Of a DNA stretch of 64,000 nt, positions 15,668 to 24,991 are shown piece after piece. The position numbers and the translations under genes were made by a program. Position 1 is the stretch's first letter. Every line of letters starts with the position of its first letter. Origin of the DNA: a virus; the IMG/VR virus record IMGVR_UViG_3300021425_004462, positions 1-64,000 of that record; one strand, given 5' to 3'. The notes beneath the pieces are model-generated. The model had not been told where the DNA came from. It saw only the letters and a program-made list of their open reading frames with translations, and made no database searches.

Positions 15668-17538
15668 TGGCTTGGGAAACGGGAAAACAGTTATCTAGAA
15701 AAAGCGAAGAGGACTTTAATGAAAAGTTGCTGAAGATTGAAGGTTTTTTAGAAGAGAAGGAAGCTAAGCTTTTACTTTATCAATTTCTAAGGGAAAATAT
15801 TACATTTACTGCAGATTTAGTTAGCGGAGTCAAGCTCTTCCCTTTTCAGCATATGGCAATCAAAGCTATGTTTGAAACTGATTATTTTATGGGTGTATGG
15901 TCTCGAGGAATGAGTAAATCATTTACTACTGCAATATATGCTTATCTCGACGCAATATTAAATCAAGGTGTTGAGATTGGTATACTCTCTAAATCTTTTC
16001 GTCAAGCAAAAATGATTTTTAAGAAAATCGAAGATATTGCATCGAAGCCTGGCGCTACATATTTATCTCAATGCATAACTCATAAATCAAAAAGTAATGA
16101 TGAATGGTTGCTTGAAATTGGTTCTAGTCGCATACGAGCTTTGCCACTTGGTGATGGTGAAAAGCTGCGGGGCTTTCGTTTTCACAGAATCATTATCGAC
16201 GAGTTTGCTCTTATGCCTGAAAGAATTTATAATGAGGTTATTATACCTTTCCTTAGTGTTGTTGAAAATCCAACACAAAGAGAAGAGTTGTATAATTTAG
16301 AGACAGATTTGATAGATAAAGGAGAAATGACTGAAGATGAGAGACATATTTGGCCGAATAATAAATTGATCGCATTATCTTCTGCAAGCTATAAGTTTGA
16401 ATATATGTATAAAGCATACGAACAATTTGAAGAGCTTATTATGAAGGGAGGGGACAAGCATTCTGATGCGCATAGGATCATTATGCAATTCAGTTATGAT
16501 TGCGCTCCAAAACAGCTATATGATAAAAATTTGATAGAGCAAGCAAAGTCTACAATGAGTCAAAGTCAATTCGATAGAGAGTTTGGGTCTATATTTACGG
16601 ATGACAGTAGCGGATACTTTAAAACTTCTAAAATGGCGGCATGCACTTTGCAGGATGGAGAAAGGCCGAATATTGAAGTGTGCGGAGAAGTCGGAGAAAA
16701 GTATATATTAGCATTCGATCCTAGTTGGGCTGAAAGCGAAAGCAGCGATGATTTCGCTATGATGGTGTTAAAATTAAATGACGATAAAAAAATTGGAACT
16801 GTAGTCCATAGTTATGCATTATCTGGAACAAACTTAAAGCAGCATATATTTTATTTTCATTATTTACTAACTCATTTTAATATTGTATCTATTGTCGGAG
16901 ATTATAATGGAGGGGTTCAGTTTATTAATGCTTGTAATGAAAGTAGTTTATTTAAAAAGAATAAAATTAATATTGGATGCTTGAATACTAATTTTGATGA
17001 TATTGAACACTATCAACAAAAGCTTCTAGAAGGTAAAAGAGAATACAATCTTGAAACAAGGCACATTTGTTATTTAAGAAAACCAACAAGCCAATGGATA
17101 AGACTAGCTAACGAGTTACTTCAAGCTAATTTTGATCATAGAAGGATCTATTTTGCATCGCGCGCAATTGACGATTCATATAACGAACAAAGAAAAAAGA
17201 AAATACCAATACAAGACTTAAAATTTTTAAGAACCTCTCAGAGTTTAGAAAGGCAAACTAACGCTGCAAAAATGATTGATTTTGTAGAGCATCAATTTGA
17301 TATGATTAATTTAATTAAAGCTCAGTGCGCTTTAATTCAGATAACTACTTCAGCAGGCGGAACTCAAACATTCGATTTGCCTCCAAATTTAAAAAGGCAA
17401 ACTGGTCCAGAAAAAGCGAGAAAAGATTCTTATTCTGCGTTAGTCCTTGGAAACTGGATGATTAAGTTATATTATGATATGATGAATGTTAAAGTGGAAA
17501 ATGTAAACTACACCTTTACTCCCATGTTTATAAACTGA
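15667..17538 (+). CDS. terL: Terminase large subunit
   Basis: A 623-residue DNA-packaging motor. The ATPase domain has the phage-type Walker A variant SRGMSKSF (about residues 79-86) and Walker B HRIIIDEFALMP (about 174-185). The RNase H-like nuclease domain begins at ILAFDPSWAES (about 350) and continues with VGDYNGGVQF and the terminal SYSALVLGNW. The length and the T4-like two-domain order are standard. The start overlaps the ERCC4 gene stop. It would dock on the portal (52001-53986) and cut concatemeric DNA. Confidence 0.94.
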   Translation: MAWETGKQLSRKSEEDFNEKLLKIEGFLEEKEAKLLLYQFLRENITFTADLVSGVKLFPFQHMAIKAMFETDYFMGVWSRGMSKSFTTAIYAYLDAILNQGVEIGILSKSFRQAKMIFKKIEDIASKPGATYLSQCITHKSKSNDEWLLEIGSSRIRALPLGDGEKLRGFRFHRIIIDEFALMPERIYNEVIIPFLSVVENPTQREELYNLETDLIDKGEMTEDERHIWPNNKLIALSSASYKFEYMYKAYEQFEELIMKGGDKHSDAHRIIMQFSYDCAPKQLYDKNLIEQAKSTMSQSQFDREFGSIFTDDSSGYFKTSKMAACTLQDGERPNIEVCGEVGEKYILAFDPSWAESESSDDFAMMVLKLNDDKKIGTVVHSYALSGTNLKQHIFYFHYLLTHFNIVSIVGDYNGGVQFINACNESSLFKKNKINIGCLNTNFDDIEHYQQKLLEGKREYNLETRHICYLRKPTSQWIRLANELLQANFDHRRIYFASRAIDDSYNEQRKKKIPIQDLKFLRTSQSLERQTNAAKMIDFVEHQFDMINLIKAQCALIQITTSAGGTQTFDLPPNLKRQTGPEKARKDSYSALVLGNWMIKLYYDMMNVKVENVNYTFTPMFIN

Positions 17539-17554
17539 GTGTAACACATTGCAA
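17539..17554 (+). promoter_or_regulatory. Class B promoter-like motif
   Basis: gtgTAACACattgcaaATG before the prohead protease gene; the hexamer ends seven bases before the ATG at 17555. The hexamer itself is a weaker match. Confidence 0.45.
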
Positions 17555-19162
17555 ATGTCATTACCATATAAATATAAAACAACATTCGATAATATCGTTC
17601 TTGCTTCAAGTGAGGTTGGGGAATCTGATATTAGCACAGCGTCATTAGAGTCATTAAGGCCGCTTATTCCAAAAAATATTGATCTAGAAAAAAACATAGA
17701 TCTACTAGCGGTTGCTTTTAACGCTGCTGTTGTAAACAAATTTAATAAAAATGGAGACGGAATTGATAGTGAAACTGCTGTAGCAGTTAAAGAATACTTT
17801 GTCCATAAGCCGACTAATATAGAGCATGATAGAGATAAAATTGTGGGCCATATTGTTTCTGCAGGATTCTCAAAATATGGTAATTCGTCTGAGCTTATGG
17901 ATGATGATTCTGCTCTTATTGAAGATCAGGCTTACAATATCGCTCTCGCAGCTGTTATTTATAGAACTGCAAGTAAAGAGTTTGCTGAGTTGGTCGAAAA
18001 CTCAACTAGTGCTGACAGTGATTATTACCAAACAGTATCTGCAAGTTGGGAGGTCGGTTTTAATGATTATGTTATTTCTGTGGGGGGAGATGATCTCTAT
18101 GAATCATCAATTATTTCTGATCCAGAAGAAATCAAAGCATACTCTCCATATTTAAAATCTTTAGGAGGAAAAGGAACGCTAAAAGATGGAAGAAAAGTGA
18201 ATAGATTAATAGTTGGAGATATTTATCCTCTAGGCATCGGCTTTACTTCAAATCCTGCAGCTGACGTAAAAGGTTTAATTGCTGAACAAAATAATAGACA
18301 AGAAGAAAAGTCAAGCAGAAACGAACCAATTGATAAGATTATTATTAAAAGCAAAAAAACTTCCCATTCTTCTGAAGAAAATGTACTAAACAAAGAACCA
18401 CATAATACTATTATGGATAAAGATCAAATAATTAATGAATTCCGAGCAGCTTTAGATGAAAAGCTTGGCAGCCAAGATTTCTCTGAAGAAAGCGTCGCTA
18501 GCATTTCCAAAGTGTTTATCGAAGCTATCCGAGAGAAAGGCGAGCAATACGTCGCCGATCTTGAAAAAGCTAAAGCTGAAAAAGAAGAGGCTGTTCAGGC
18601 TCAAAATTCTCTTCAAGAAAAAATGACTGAAGTAGAAGAACAGCTTAACGCGACAAAAGAAAAACTTTCCGCTCTTGAAGAAGAAAACTCTGCTAGAGAG
18701 GCAGAAGTAAGATTCAATGCAAGAATGGAAGCTCTCAACGAAGTTTACGAACTTGACGAAGAGGATTCTAAGATCGTTGCATCTGAACTTTCAACACTTG
18801 ATTCAACAGATGATAGCTTTGCAGCTTATCAAGAAAAATTAGCTAAAATTTGGAAGCATAAAAACAAAGAAGTTATAGCTGCTGAACAAAAAGCTTTTGA
18901 AGATAGAGTGGCTCAGGAAGTTCAAAAAAGACTTACTGAAACTCAAGCTAACACAGAAGAAGCTTCCCAAGAAGTTGTTGAGGTATCTGAGGCATCAAGC
19001 TCTGAAGAAACTGATGAAGCCGATGAGGTTTCTGAAGCTTTAGAAAATCTTGAAGTCGAAGAAGCGGCTGTTATTAATAATAACGAAGGTTCATCCGAAG
19101 GAGATTCTCTTAGAGATCGTTTCGCGAAAACTTTCAAACAATCAGTAAAAATTTCATACTAA
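17555..19162 (+). CDS. Prohead protease fused to scaffold
   Basis: A 535-residue protein from ATG 17555 (an in-frame TTG lies two codons upstream). The N-terminal ~225 residues are a herpesvirus/phage-type prohead protease, with the His in NIEHDRDKIVG (about 90) and the Ser in QTVSASWEVGF (about 162), then YPLGIGFTSNPAA. After a linker, residues ~287-535 form a highly charged coiled coil (KAEKEEAVQAQ, EEQLNATKEKL) with an acidic tail and a basic end, typical of a scaffold. An in-frame ATG at 18413 could also give a separate scaffold product. It would shape and mature the capsid built by the next genes. Confidence 0.88.
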   Translation: MSLPYKYKTTFDNIVLASSEVGESDISTASLESLRPLIPKNIDLEKNIDLLAVAFNAAVVNKFNKNGDGIDSETAVAVKEYFVHKPTNIEHDRDKIVGHIVSAGFSKYGNSSELMDDDSALIEDQAYNIALAAVIYRTASKEFAELVENSTSADSDYYQTVSASWEVGFNDYVISVGGDDLYESSIISDPEEIKAYSPYLKSLGGKGTLKDGRKVNRLIVGDIYPLGIGFTSNPAADVKGLIAEQNNRQEEKSSRNEPIDKIIIKSKKTSHSSEENVLNKEPHNTIMDKDQIINEFRAALDEKLGSQDFSEESVASISKVFIEAIREKGEQYVADLEKAKAEKEEAVQAQNSLQEKMTEVEEQLNATKEKLSALEEENSAREAEVRFNARMEALNEVYELDEEDSKIVASELSTLDSTDDSFAAYQEKLAKIWKHKNKEVIAAEQKAFEDRVAQEVQKRLTETQANTEEASQEVVEVSEASSSEETDEADEVSEALENLEVEEAAVINNNEGSSEGDSLRDRFAKTFKQSVKISY

Positions 19163-19180
19163 AAAAGAAAGAAAAAAATT

Positions 19181-19801
19181 ATGGCAAAAAGAATACTACC
19201 ATACCGAGACTACAGTGAGCACGACGTTGTTAATCTGTTCGCGCTTGAAATTGGCAGCGGAGACGATTTATCTACATTCGTTTCTAATGGCAGTGGAAAG
19301 TTCGACGCAGGAGTCGTTGTTTCTGTAAGCGCGGGAGACCTACCTGGTGAGGTTTCCGAATTGCGTGCTGCAAGCTCAGATAAACTTCGTGAATATCTGG
19401 GTGCTAGTTTTAGCGGTGCGCATATTGGATTCAACGGATACCCCGCTAACGGTATGACCGTTGCTCCTGCTGCTGCTGGCAGTCGTGGACTTGGAATCAC
19501 GCTTCGTGAGACCTTGGCTTTCGACGAGAATGGAGAAAAATTACTCTATTATAAACAAAAACTTGATGAAGCTCAAGGAGTGCTTCCTGGTCAAACAGTT
19601 CCTGTTTTGACTCGCGGATTAGTTCTTCTTACTGGTAGCGCAATCAACGGAACTCCATCTGTTGGAGATGATCTTGAGGTTAAAGCTGGTGGATTGTTAG
19701 GAACGCAAAGTTCTGGAGTAACAGTCGGTTCTGTAATCGCTATTGGAGAAGAAAGCGATGATAATACAGCTAAGAAATATCTCTGCAGAGTCAGCTTCTA
19801 A
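19181..19801 (+). CDS. Probable capsid decoration/head protein
   Basis: A 206-residue Gly/Ser/Ala-rich, beta-rich protein lying 18 bases after the scaffold and 18 before the major capsid gene. Stretches such as FNGYPANGMTVAPAAAG and a C-terminal barrel-like segment (VPVLTRGLVLLTG, VGDDLEVKAGG) resemble head-decoration proteins encoded in this position. An A/G-rich leader (aaaaaagaaagaaaaaaa) may serve in ribosome binding. Its codons are noticeably richer in GC (gac, cgt, ctt) than surrounding genes, as for the capsid gene, consistent with high expression. The role is inferred from position and composition. Confidence 0.65.
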   Translation: MAKRILPYRDYSEHDVVNLFALEIGSGDDLSTFVSNGSGKFDAGVVVSVSAGDLPGEVSELRAASSDKLREYLGASFSGAHIGFNGYPANGMTVAPAAAGSRGLGITLRETLAFDENGEKLLYYKQKLDEAQGVLPGQTVPVLTRGLVLLTGSAINGTPSVGDDLEVKAGGLLGTQSSGVTVGSVIAIGEESDDNTAKKYLCRVSF

Positions 19802-19819
19802 GAAAGGAATTAAAAAATA

Positions 19820-20962
19820 ATGAAAATTACTTTAGAAAGAACACCCGAGCAAGTCGAGCTTATTAAAGCTATGGCTTCGAAAAATAGAGATGTTGCTTAT
19901 GAAGCTCAAACTGCTTTGGCCGAATTTATTGGTCCAGTTTTGGCAGAAGTTGTTAATGCAGCTCCTACAGTAAGTAATATGTTTAATTCTCTTCAGTTTA
20001 ATTCTGATGAGAGCCCAAGCATTCCCTTGGATCTCTATCACGACATCACTGATGAAGATTACATTCAGGTTTGGAGTCAATCTGTTCCTGGAGGTCTTCC
20101 AACTAACCAAGTCGCTCCTTCACAAAGCGAGCTTAAGTTCACAACTTATACTCTCGACAGTGCATTGAGCTTCGATAAGCGCTACGCTTCTCGTTCAAGA
20201 CTTGACGTTGTAAGTAAAACATTTACCCGCATGGCGCAAGAAATCCTTCTTAAGCAAGAAAAGACTTCTGCGACCATGATTATGACCGCATTGGCTAACG
20301 CTACAACAAACACTGAAAAGCATGTTATTCGTTCTGCTCAAGCAAACCGTTTCTTACTTTCTGATCTTAATAAATTATTTACTAAGGCAAAAAGAATTAA
20401 CGCAGCTTGGACTGGCGGAACTCCTGCTGAACGCCGCGGACGCGGAATCACAGATCTTCTTGTTTCTCCTGAAATCGTAGAAGAAATTCGTGGCTTGGCT
20501 TACAATCCGATCAACACTAAAGGTCCTGACGGAGAAGAACCAACCGCATCGGGTCCTGGTATTGCTGGTACAGACACTATGCGTGATGCTATCTTCAATA
20601 GCGCTGGAATTCCTGAATTCTATGGCGTATCTATCCAAGAGTATAATGAAATGGGTGATGGTCAAAAATGGAATACTGTTTTCGATACAGCTGCTGGAGA
20701 GACAAAGTTTGATGCGCATTATGTAACTGGCGGAGAAGCAGCTGTATTTAACGGTACTAGCGAACAAATCCTTGTTGGAGTTGATCTTAGCCGTGAATCT
20801 ATGATTCGTGCAGTGGCAACTGATTCCGAGTCTGGAGACGAGTTCTCTCTCGTTGCAGATGACCAATTCGTAACACGTCAATCAAAAATTGGTTATTATG
20901 GTTCTCTTGAAGAGGGTCGTATGATCATCGACGATCGCGTGTTGATGGGTCTTATCGTTTAA
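19820..20962 (+). CDS. Major capsid protein (HK97-fold candidate)
   Basis: A 380-residue protein directly after protease-scaffold and decoration genes, preceding a strong terminator, with highly biased codon use. The N-terminal helix (residues 5-37) precedes a long beta-rich body. DLLVSPEIVEEIRGLAYNP matches the spine-helix/P-domain segment found in large-phage capsid proteins, and the C-terminus (SKIGYYGSLEEGRMIIDDRVLMGLIV) matches the usual A-domain ending. An AAGGA Shine-Dalgarno sequence lies 12 bases upstream of the ATG, unlike the leaderless genes elsewhere. Confidence rests on position, length and these segments. Confidence 0.87.
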   Translation: MKITLERTPEQVELIKAMASKNRDVAYEAQTALAEFIGPVLAEVVNAAPTVSNMFNSLQFNSDESPSIPLDLYHDITDEDYIQVWSQSVPGGLPTNQVAPSQSELKFTTYTLDSALSFDKRYASRSRLDVVSKTFTRMAQEILLKQEKTSATMIMTALANATTNTEKHVIRSAQANRFLLSDLNKLFTKAKRINAAWTGGTPAERRGRGITDLLVSPEIVEEIRGLAYNPINTKGPDGEEPTASGPGIAGTDTMRDAIFNSAGIPEFYGVSIQEYNEMGDGQKWNTVFDTAAGETKFDAHYVTGGEAAVFNGTSEQILVGVDLSRESMIRAVATDSESGDEFSLVADDQFVTRQSKIGYYGSLEEGRMIIDDRVLMGLIV

Positions 20963-20993
20963 TTCTAAACGAATTAACGTTTTATAAAAGGTC

Positions 20994-21023
20994 CACCTCA
21001 GGCAACTGGGGTGGATTTTTTAT
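20994..21023 (+). terminator. Rho-independent terminator after the capsid gene
   Basis: Nine-base-pair stem TCCACCTCA / TGGGGTGGA (one G-T pair), loop ggcaac, followed by six T. It lies 31 bases after the capsid stop. Confidence 0.9.
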
Positions 21024-21044
21024 TTAAATTCTTTATAATAATGT

Positions 21045-21057
21045 GTATAAATATATC
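21045..21057 (+). promoter_or_regulatory. Class B promoter-like motif with leader and SD
   Basis: GTGTATAAATATA contains TATAAATA. The start at 21077 lies 20 bases downstream, with two AAGG elements in between (aaggtaaaagg), so this transcript would have a leader with a ribosome binding site. Confidence 0.6.
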
Positions 21058-21076
21058 AAGGTAAAAGGTTATTACT

Positions 21077-21472
21077 ATGGCAAATAAAAAACAATCGAGT
21101 AAATCTAAATCTTCCAAGAAAAAATTAGCAGATTTAGAACAAACAAATGGCAAGGTATATGAAGATCAAGTAGCTCGCGCAAGAGAGCTTGAAGATCTTC
21201 TTGGAATACCTAAGATTAACCCTTTCAAAACTAATGACAAAAAAGTCTTTCAAGAAATGCTTCAAGATATGAATTTAACAGATCTACAGGCCTTTGCAGT
21301 AAAAGTGGGCGTTTTTCCTTCTGGAAACAAAACCGTACTAAAAAACAAAATTAAACGAGCATTTGATTCAAGTTTGCATGGAAAGGGTAGCGTTCAAATC
21401 ATGGGGGATCCTATGAAGCTAGATCCGAAGAACCCAAAACATAAAGAAGTTATTGACTATTTAAATAATTAA
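21077..21472 (+). CDS. SAP-like domain protein
   Basis: A 131-residue protein. The N-terminus is Lys/Ser-rich. Residues ~70-101 read LTDLQAFAVKVGVFPSGNK and continue to a basic helix (TVLKNKIKRAF), a good match to the SAP helix-extended loop-helix DNA-binding motif. It is the first gene after the capsid terminator and is followed by the next gene after one base. Possible roles are DNA binding at the head vertex or in the core; this is inference from domain and place. Confidence 0.6.
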   Translation: MANKKQSSKSKSSKKKLADLEQTNGKVYEDQVARARELEDLLGIPKINPFKTNDKKVFQEMLQDMNLTDLQAFAVKVGVFPSGNKTVLKNKIKRAFDSSLHGKGSVQIMGDPMKLDPKNPKHKEVIDYLNN

Positions 21473-21473
21473 A

Positions 21474-21992
21474 ATGGCACACGATTTATTTCCAGATACA
21501 AATTTAGGAAAGCTTGCGGTAGATATATATGATCAAGAGATTGGTTTTCAGGAACATGGAGAATCTAGAAATAAAGAGATTGGTTTAATATCTGGTTGGC
21601 TTGAGGGTCATCTTGGCGAACTAAATAATTTAATTTTTACTTCTTTTAGTGGGCAAAATCCAGAAGCTTTTAATTTAGAAGAACAAGGAATACTTAGAGA
21701 AATGTATCTCTCTGAGTACAACCGAAAAGCTCATAGACGTGTTTTAAGAGGTATTGATGGTAGTGATGGCAGTCCAGACTTTAGAATGATAAAAGAAGGA
21801 GATTCTGTCATTCAAAGATCAGATAAAAATGCTACAGCAAAAAATTACCAACAGGCCTATAATGCTTCTAGGGAAAGAGTTAAAGAATTAGTTGCTGCAT
21901 ATAATATATATGGAGCTAAACCAAATCAAGTTGTAGGAAAGGATTCTCCCGTGACAGGTAGATATCCAGGTGTTGACGGATATTATTCATAA
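21474..21992 (+). CDS. Head-completion/neck candidate, unknown
   Basis: A 172-residue, mainly helical protein with no recognised motif. Segments include IYDQEIGFQEHGESRNKEI and EQGILREMYLSEYNRKAHR, and a Gly/Asp-rich turn followed by a predicted helix (SRERVKELVAAYNIYG). Its size and its place after the capsid gene fit an adaptor or head-completion protein. It lies one base after the SAP-like gene. No firm function. Confidence 0.5.
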   Translation: MAHDLFPDTNLGKLAVDIYDQEIGFQEHGESRNKEIGLISGWLEGHLGELNNLIFTSFSGQNPEAFNLEEQGILREMYLSEYNRKAHRRVLRGIDGSDGSPDFRMIKEGDSVIQRSDKNATAKNYQQAYNASRERVKELVAAYNIYGAKPNQVVGKDSPVTGRYPGVDGYYS

Positions 21993-21996
21993 TCTA

Positions 21997-22013
21997 GTGT
22001 AAATAAATAAATT
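21997..22013 (+). promoter_or_regulatory. Class B promoter-like motif
   Basis: gtgTAAATAaataaattATG; hexamer TAAATA, ending eight bases before the ATG at 22014. Confidence 0.55.
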
Positions 22014-22526
22014 ATGAGCGAATCAAATGCAGAAATAAATTACAATAATAAAATTATTAAATCCGAACTATACCATCTCTGGAAGAAGTCTAGAATAATG
22101 TACGATATGATTAAGGATGATCGTGATTTACAGGACTGGCAAAAAAAGAATATCCAGCAAGCAAGAGACTTATTAGATAAAGCTTTAATGTATAGCGAAT
22201 ATGATAATATGTTTCCCGAAAGAAAAGATGAAGAAATTGATGAACCTGCCAAAAATAATTTCTTATCGAATGAGGATAAAAGATATCCTACTCCAGCTGC
22301 GCAAGAAAGTGGGGATCAATTTGTTACAAGATGCATATTGGACGCAAATATGAAGAGAAGATATCCAGTGCAAGGAGATAGATTTTCTGCATGTATGACA
22401 TTGTTTAATGAAAATAAAAATAATGTAAGCGAGGACTTGCATAATAATCCTGGGGAAAAATTTGAAGATCCTATGGAAACTAAAGATCCTGATTTAAAGG
22501 ATCCTGTCAAGCCTATACTTCCTTGA
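22014..22526 (+). CDS. Paired-Cys motif protein, unknown
   Basis: A 170-residue protein. The helical N-terminal half contains SELYHLWKKSRIMYDMI and LQDWQKKNIQQARDLLDKA. The middle carries the paired-Cys module also found at 8947-9099 and 39784-41211: FVTRCILDANMKRRYP, then DRFSACMTLF. The C-terminus is Pro/Asp-rich and probably disordered. It ends by convergent overlap (14 bases) with the Clp ATPase gene. Probably a head or core protein, given its neighbours. Confidence 0.55.
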   Translation: MSESNAEINYNNKIIKSELYHLWKKSRIMYDMIKDDRDLQDWQKKNIQQARDLLDKALMYSEYDNMFPERKDEEIDEPAKNNFLSNEDKRYPTPAAQESGDQFVTRCILDANMKRRYPVQGDRFSACMTLFNENKNNVSEDLHNNPGEKFEDPMETKDPDLKDPVKPILP

Positions 22527-24969
22527 TTTTAAAAGATACTTTCTCTTTTAGATAGGAGAATTTAATTTGTTGATTATCGTCTAATTCTTTAGAAAGAAGG
22601 AGTTTTGATAATTCATTTTCTAAATTCTTTTGAATAAGTCGTTTTACAGGTCTTGCACCCATTTTCTGTTTAACAGCTTCAGCGGCAATATAATTTACAA
22701 AAGAAGGCGTTGCTCTAATAGATATTTTTCTATCTTTTAGCTTTTCTGATACATTATTTATTTCTAATTTAACTATTTTCTTTAATTGATCTACATTAAA
22801 ATCCTGAAACAATATTATCTCATTTAATCTATTTAGAAATTCAGGCTTAAAGAATACTTTTAATTCTGCTATAAGCTTTTGCTTGATTTGGTCTCCTGAC
22901 TCTAGTTGATTGAAGCCTATCATTGGTTTGGATACTTTTTCACTACCTATATTGCCTGTTAATATAACAATGCAATTATTAAAATTAACTTTACGCCCTG
23001 AATTATCTGTGACAAAACCTTCTTCGAGAATTTGTAGTAATATATTTAATACATCGGGGTGAGCTTTTTCGACTTCGTCAAAAAGAATAACGCTGTAAGG
23101 GTTTCTTCGAACTTTTTCTGTAAGCTCCCCGCCCTCTTCGTAACCTACATATCCCGGCGATGCACCAATTAATCTACTGGCAGATATCTTCTCTGAAAAC
23201 TCACTCATGTCTAGCTGGATGAGTTTGTCTTGTCCACCATAAATAAATTCTGCAATGCATTTTGCTGTGTATGTTTTTCCTGTTCCGCTTGCGCCGACAA
23301 GCAAAAAACTACCTACAGGTTTTCTTGGGTCTCTCAACCCGGATTTTGACCTTAAAATACACTCTGAAATTTCTTCTAGAGCTTTTGTTTGACCAATTAT
23401 TCTTTTCTTTAAAGAATTAAATAATCCTAACATTTTTTCAGAATCTTTTTGAGACATATCCTCAACAGGAACCCCTGTTCTTGAGGACACTACTTCAAAA
23501 ATATCTTTATCTGTAACTTCGATTCTTGTTTTAATTGTTTTTTTTGCCCATTTTTCAATAACGCTATCATATTCTTCTAAAAGATCTATTTGTTTTTCTC
23601 CGTTTTTTATGCTTTTAGAACTTAATAAATTATTCCTAGACTCATCAACAGCAATCTCTTCTAGCTCTTTTTCAATTTCTTTGGCTCTTTTGGGTCTAGT
23701 AATATTTTTAATTTTTACTTTAGATCCAGCTTGGTCCATGATATCTAAAGCTTTATCTGGAAACTGCTTTTCTAATAGATATCTTGCGCTTAAATCTACA
23801 ATCAATTTAAGAACTTCTTTAGAATAATGTATAGAATGAAAGCTTTCGTATTTCTTTTTTACTCCTGAAATTATTTCAAGAGTTTCTTCCTTAGAGGGCT
23901 CTTTCACCTTAATGGATTGAAACCTTCTGTCTAAAGCGCCATCTTTTAGTATTGTTTTTTTGTATTCATTTTGAGTAGTTGCCCCAATGCATTTTATTTC
24001 TCCTCTGGCAAGAAGTGGTTTTAATAAATTAGCTGCATCCATACCGCCTTCTGCATTTCCAGCTCCAACGAGAGTATGTATTTCGTCTATAAATAAAATA
24101 ATATTTGGATCTTTTTTCGCTTCATCAATTATACCTTTTAACCTTTCTTCGAACTGACCTCTATATTTTGTGCCAGCTATGAGTGATCCTAGATCTAAAG
24201 AGTATATTATTTTTCCTAAAAGAAAATCTGGAGATTCACTTTTGACTATTTTTTGAGCTAAACCTTCTACGATAGCAGTTTTTCCTACTCCAGGTTCCCC
24301 AAGAAGCACTGGATTATTTTTAGTTCTTCTACAAAGAATTTCGCAAGCCATATCGATCTCTTCTTGTTTTCCTATAATATTATCAAATTTACCTTTTAAT
24401 GCTAAAACATTAAAATTAACCGCATGCTTATCAAGCAAGTTTGATGATTCTTTTGTTTTTGCAGTAGATTTTTGAGGTGGAGATTGAGAAGCTTTTTGAT
24501 TGTGAACGTATGCATGATCTTTTGATAAATGCAAATATTCTCTGACTTCTGTAATAATGTCTTCCGCGGAAACATTAAACAAAGAAAAGTAAAAGGGGAT
24601 GTTTGAGTTTTCATATTTTAATAAAGCAAGTAATATATGCTCTATTCCTACGTATTCGTGCTCAAGTTTCTCACTAATTGATGCTGAAACCTTTAATACT
24701 AAATGAAAATGTTCATCATATTCTGGCTGAGTCTCTAAATCATCTACTGAGGGCATTTGCACAAAATTTTCTTCTAGTTGAGATTTAATTTGAATACGAT
24801 CTATATTTAGCAGAAATAATATTTCACTCAGAATCCCTGCATTTAATTGAATCATTCCATAAAAAAGATGCTCTAAGGAAACTTCCTTGTGGTAATATGA
24901 TTCTGCAGTAGATTTAGCTTTATTTATAGCTTGCTGCGCCCGAGGAGTAAAGTTGGGTTTTGGTATCAT
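22513..24969 (-). CDS. ClpA/ClpC-type AAA+ unfoldase
   Basis: A complete two-ring Hsp100 ATPase of 818 residues. N-domain repeats (about 1-145) recognise substrates. D1 has Walker A GEPGVGKT (about 225) and Walker [15 protein letters not shown] short middle region without a long ClpB-type coiled coil points to ClpA/C. D2 has Walker A GASGTGKT and Walker [14 protein letters not shown]. The MIGF tripeptide-type loop before the D2 C-terminal part would dock a ClpP peptidase, presumably the host one, since no ClpP gene is here. I chose ATG 24969 because the class B hexamer ends seven bases before it; an ATG two codons upstream touches the motif. It probably redirects host proteolysis. Confidence 0.9.
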   Translation of the reverse strand: MIPKPNFTPRAQQAINKAKSTAESYYHKEVSLEHLFYGMIQLNAGILSEILFLLNIDRIQIKSQLEENFVQMPSVDDLETQPEYDEHFHLVLKVSASISEKLEHEYVGIEHILLALLKYENSNIPFYFSLFNVSAEDIITEVREYLHLSKDHAYVHNQKASQSPPQKSTAKTKESSNLLDKHAVNFNVLALKGKFDNIIGKQEEIDMACEILCRRTKNNPVLLGEPGVGKTAIVEGLAQKIVKSESPDFLLGKIIYSLDLGSLIAGTKYRGQFEERLKGIIDEAKKDPNIILFIDEIHTLVGAGNAEGGMDAANLLKPLLARGEIKCIGATTQNEYKKTILKDGALDRRFQSIKVKEPSKEETLEIISGVKKKYESFHSIHYSKEVLKLIVDLSARYLLEKQFPDKALDIMDQAGSKVKIKNITRPKRAKEIEKELEEIAVDESRNNLLSSKSIKNGEKQIDLLEEYDSVIEKWAKKTIKTRIEVTDKDIFEVVSSRTGVPVEDMSQKDSEKMLGLFNSLKKRIIGQTKALEEISECILRSKSGLRDPRKPVGSFLLVGASGTGKTYTAKCIAEFIYGGQDKLIQLDMSEFSEKISASRLIGASPGYVGYEEGGELTEKVRRNPYSVILFDEVEKAHPDVLNILLQILEEGFVTDNSGRKVNFNNCIVILTGNIGSEKVSKPMIGFNQLESGDQIKQKLIAELKVFFKPEFLNRLNEIILFQDFNVDQLKKIVKLEINNVSEKLKDRKISIRATPSFVNYIAAEAVKQKMGARPVKRLIQKNLENELSKLLLSKELDDNQQIKFSYLKEKVSFKIKEV

Positions 24970-24985
24970 TTTCATGTTATTACAC
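24970..24985 (-). promoter_or_regulatory. Class B promoter-like motif
   Basis: Minus strand gtgTAATAAcatgaaaATG: hexamer TAATAA ends seven bases before the ATG at 24969. Confidence 0.6.
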
Positions 24986-24991
24986 TCTAAA

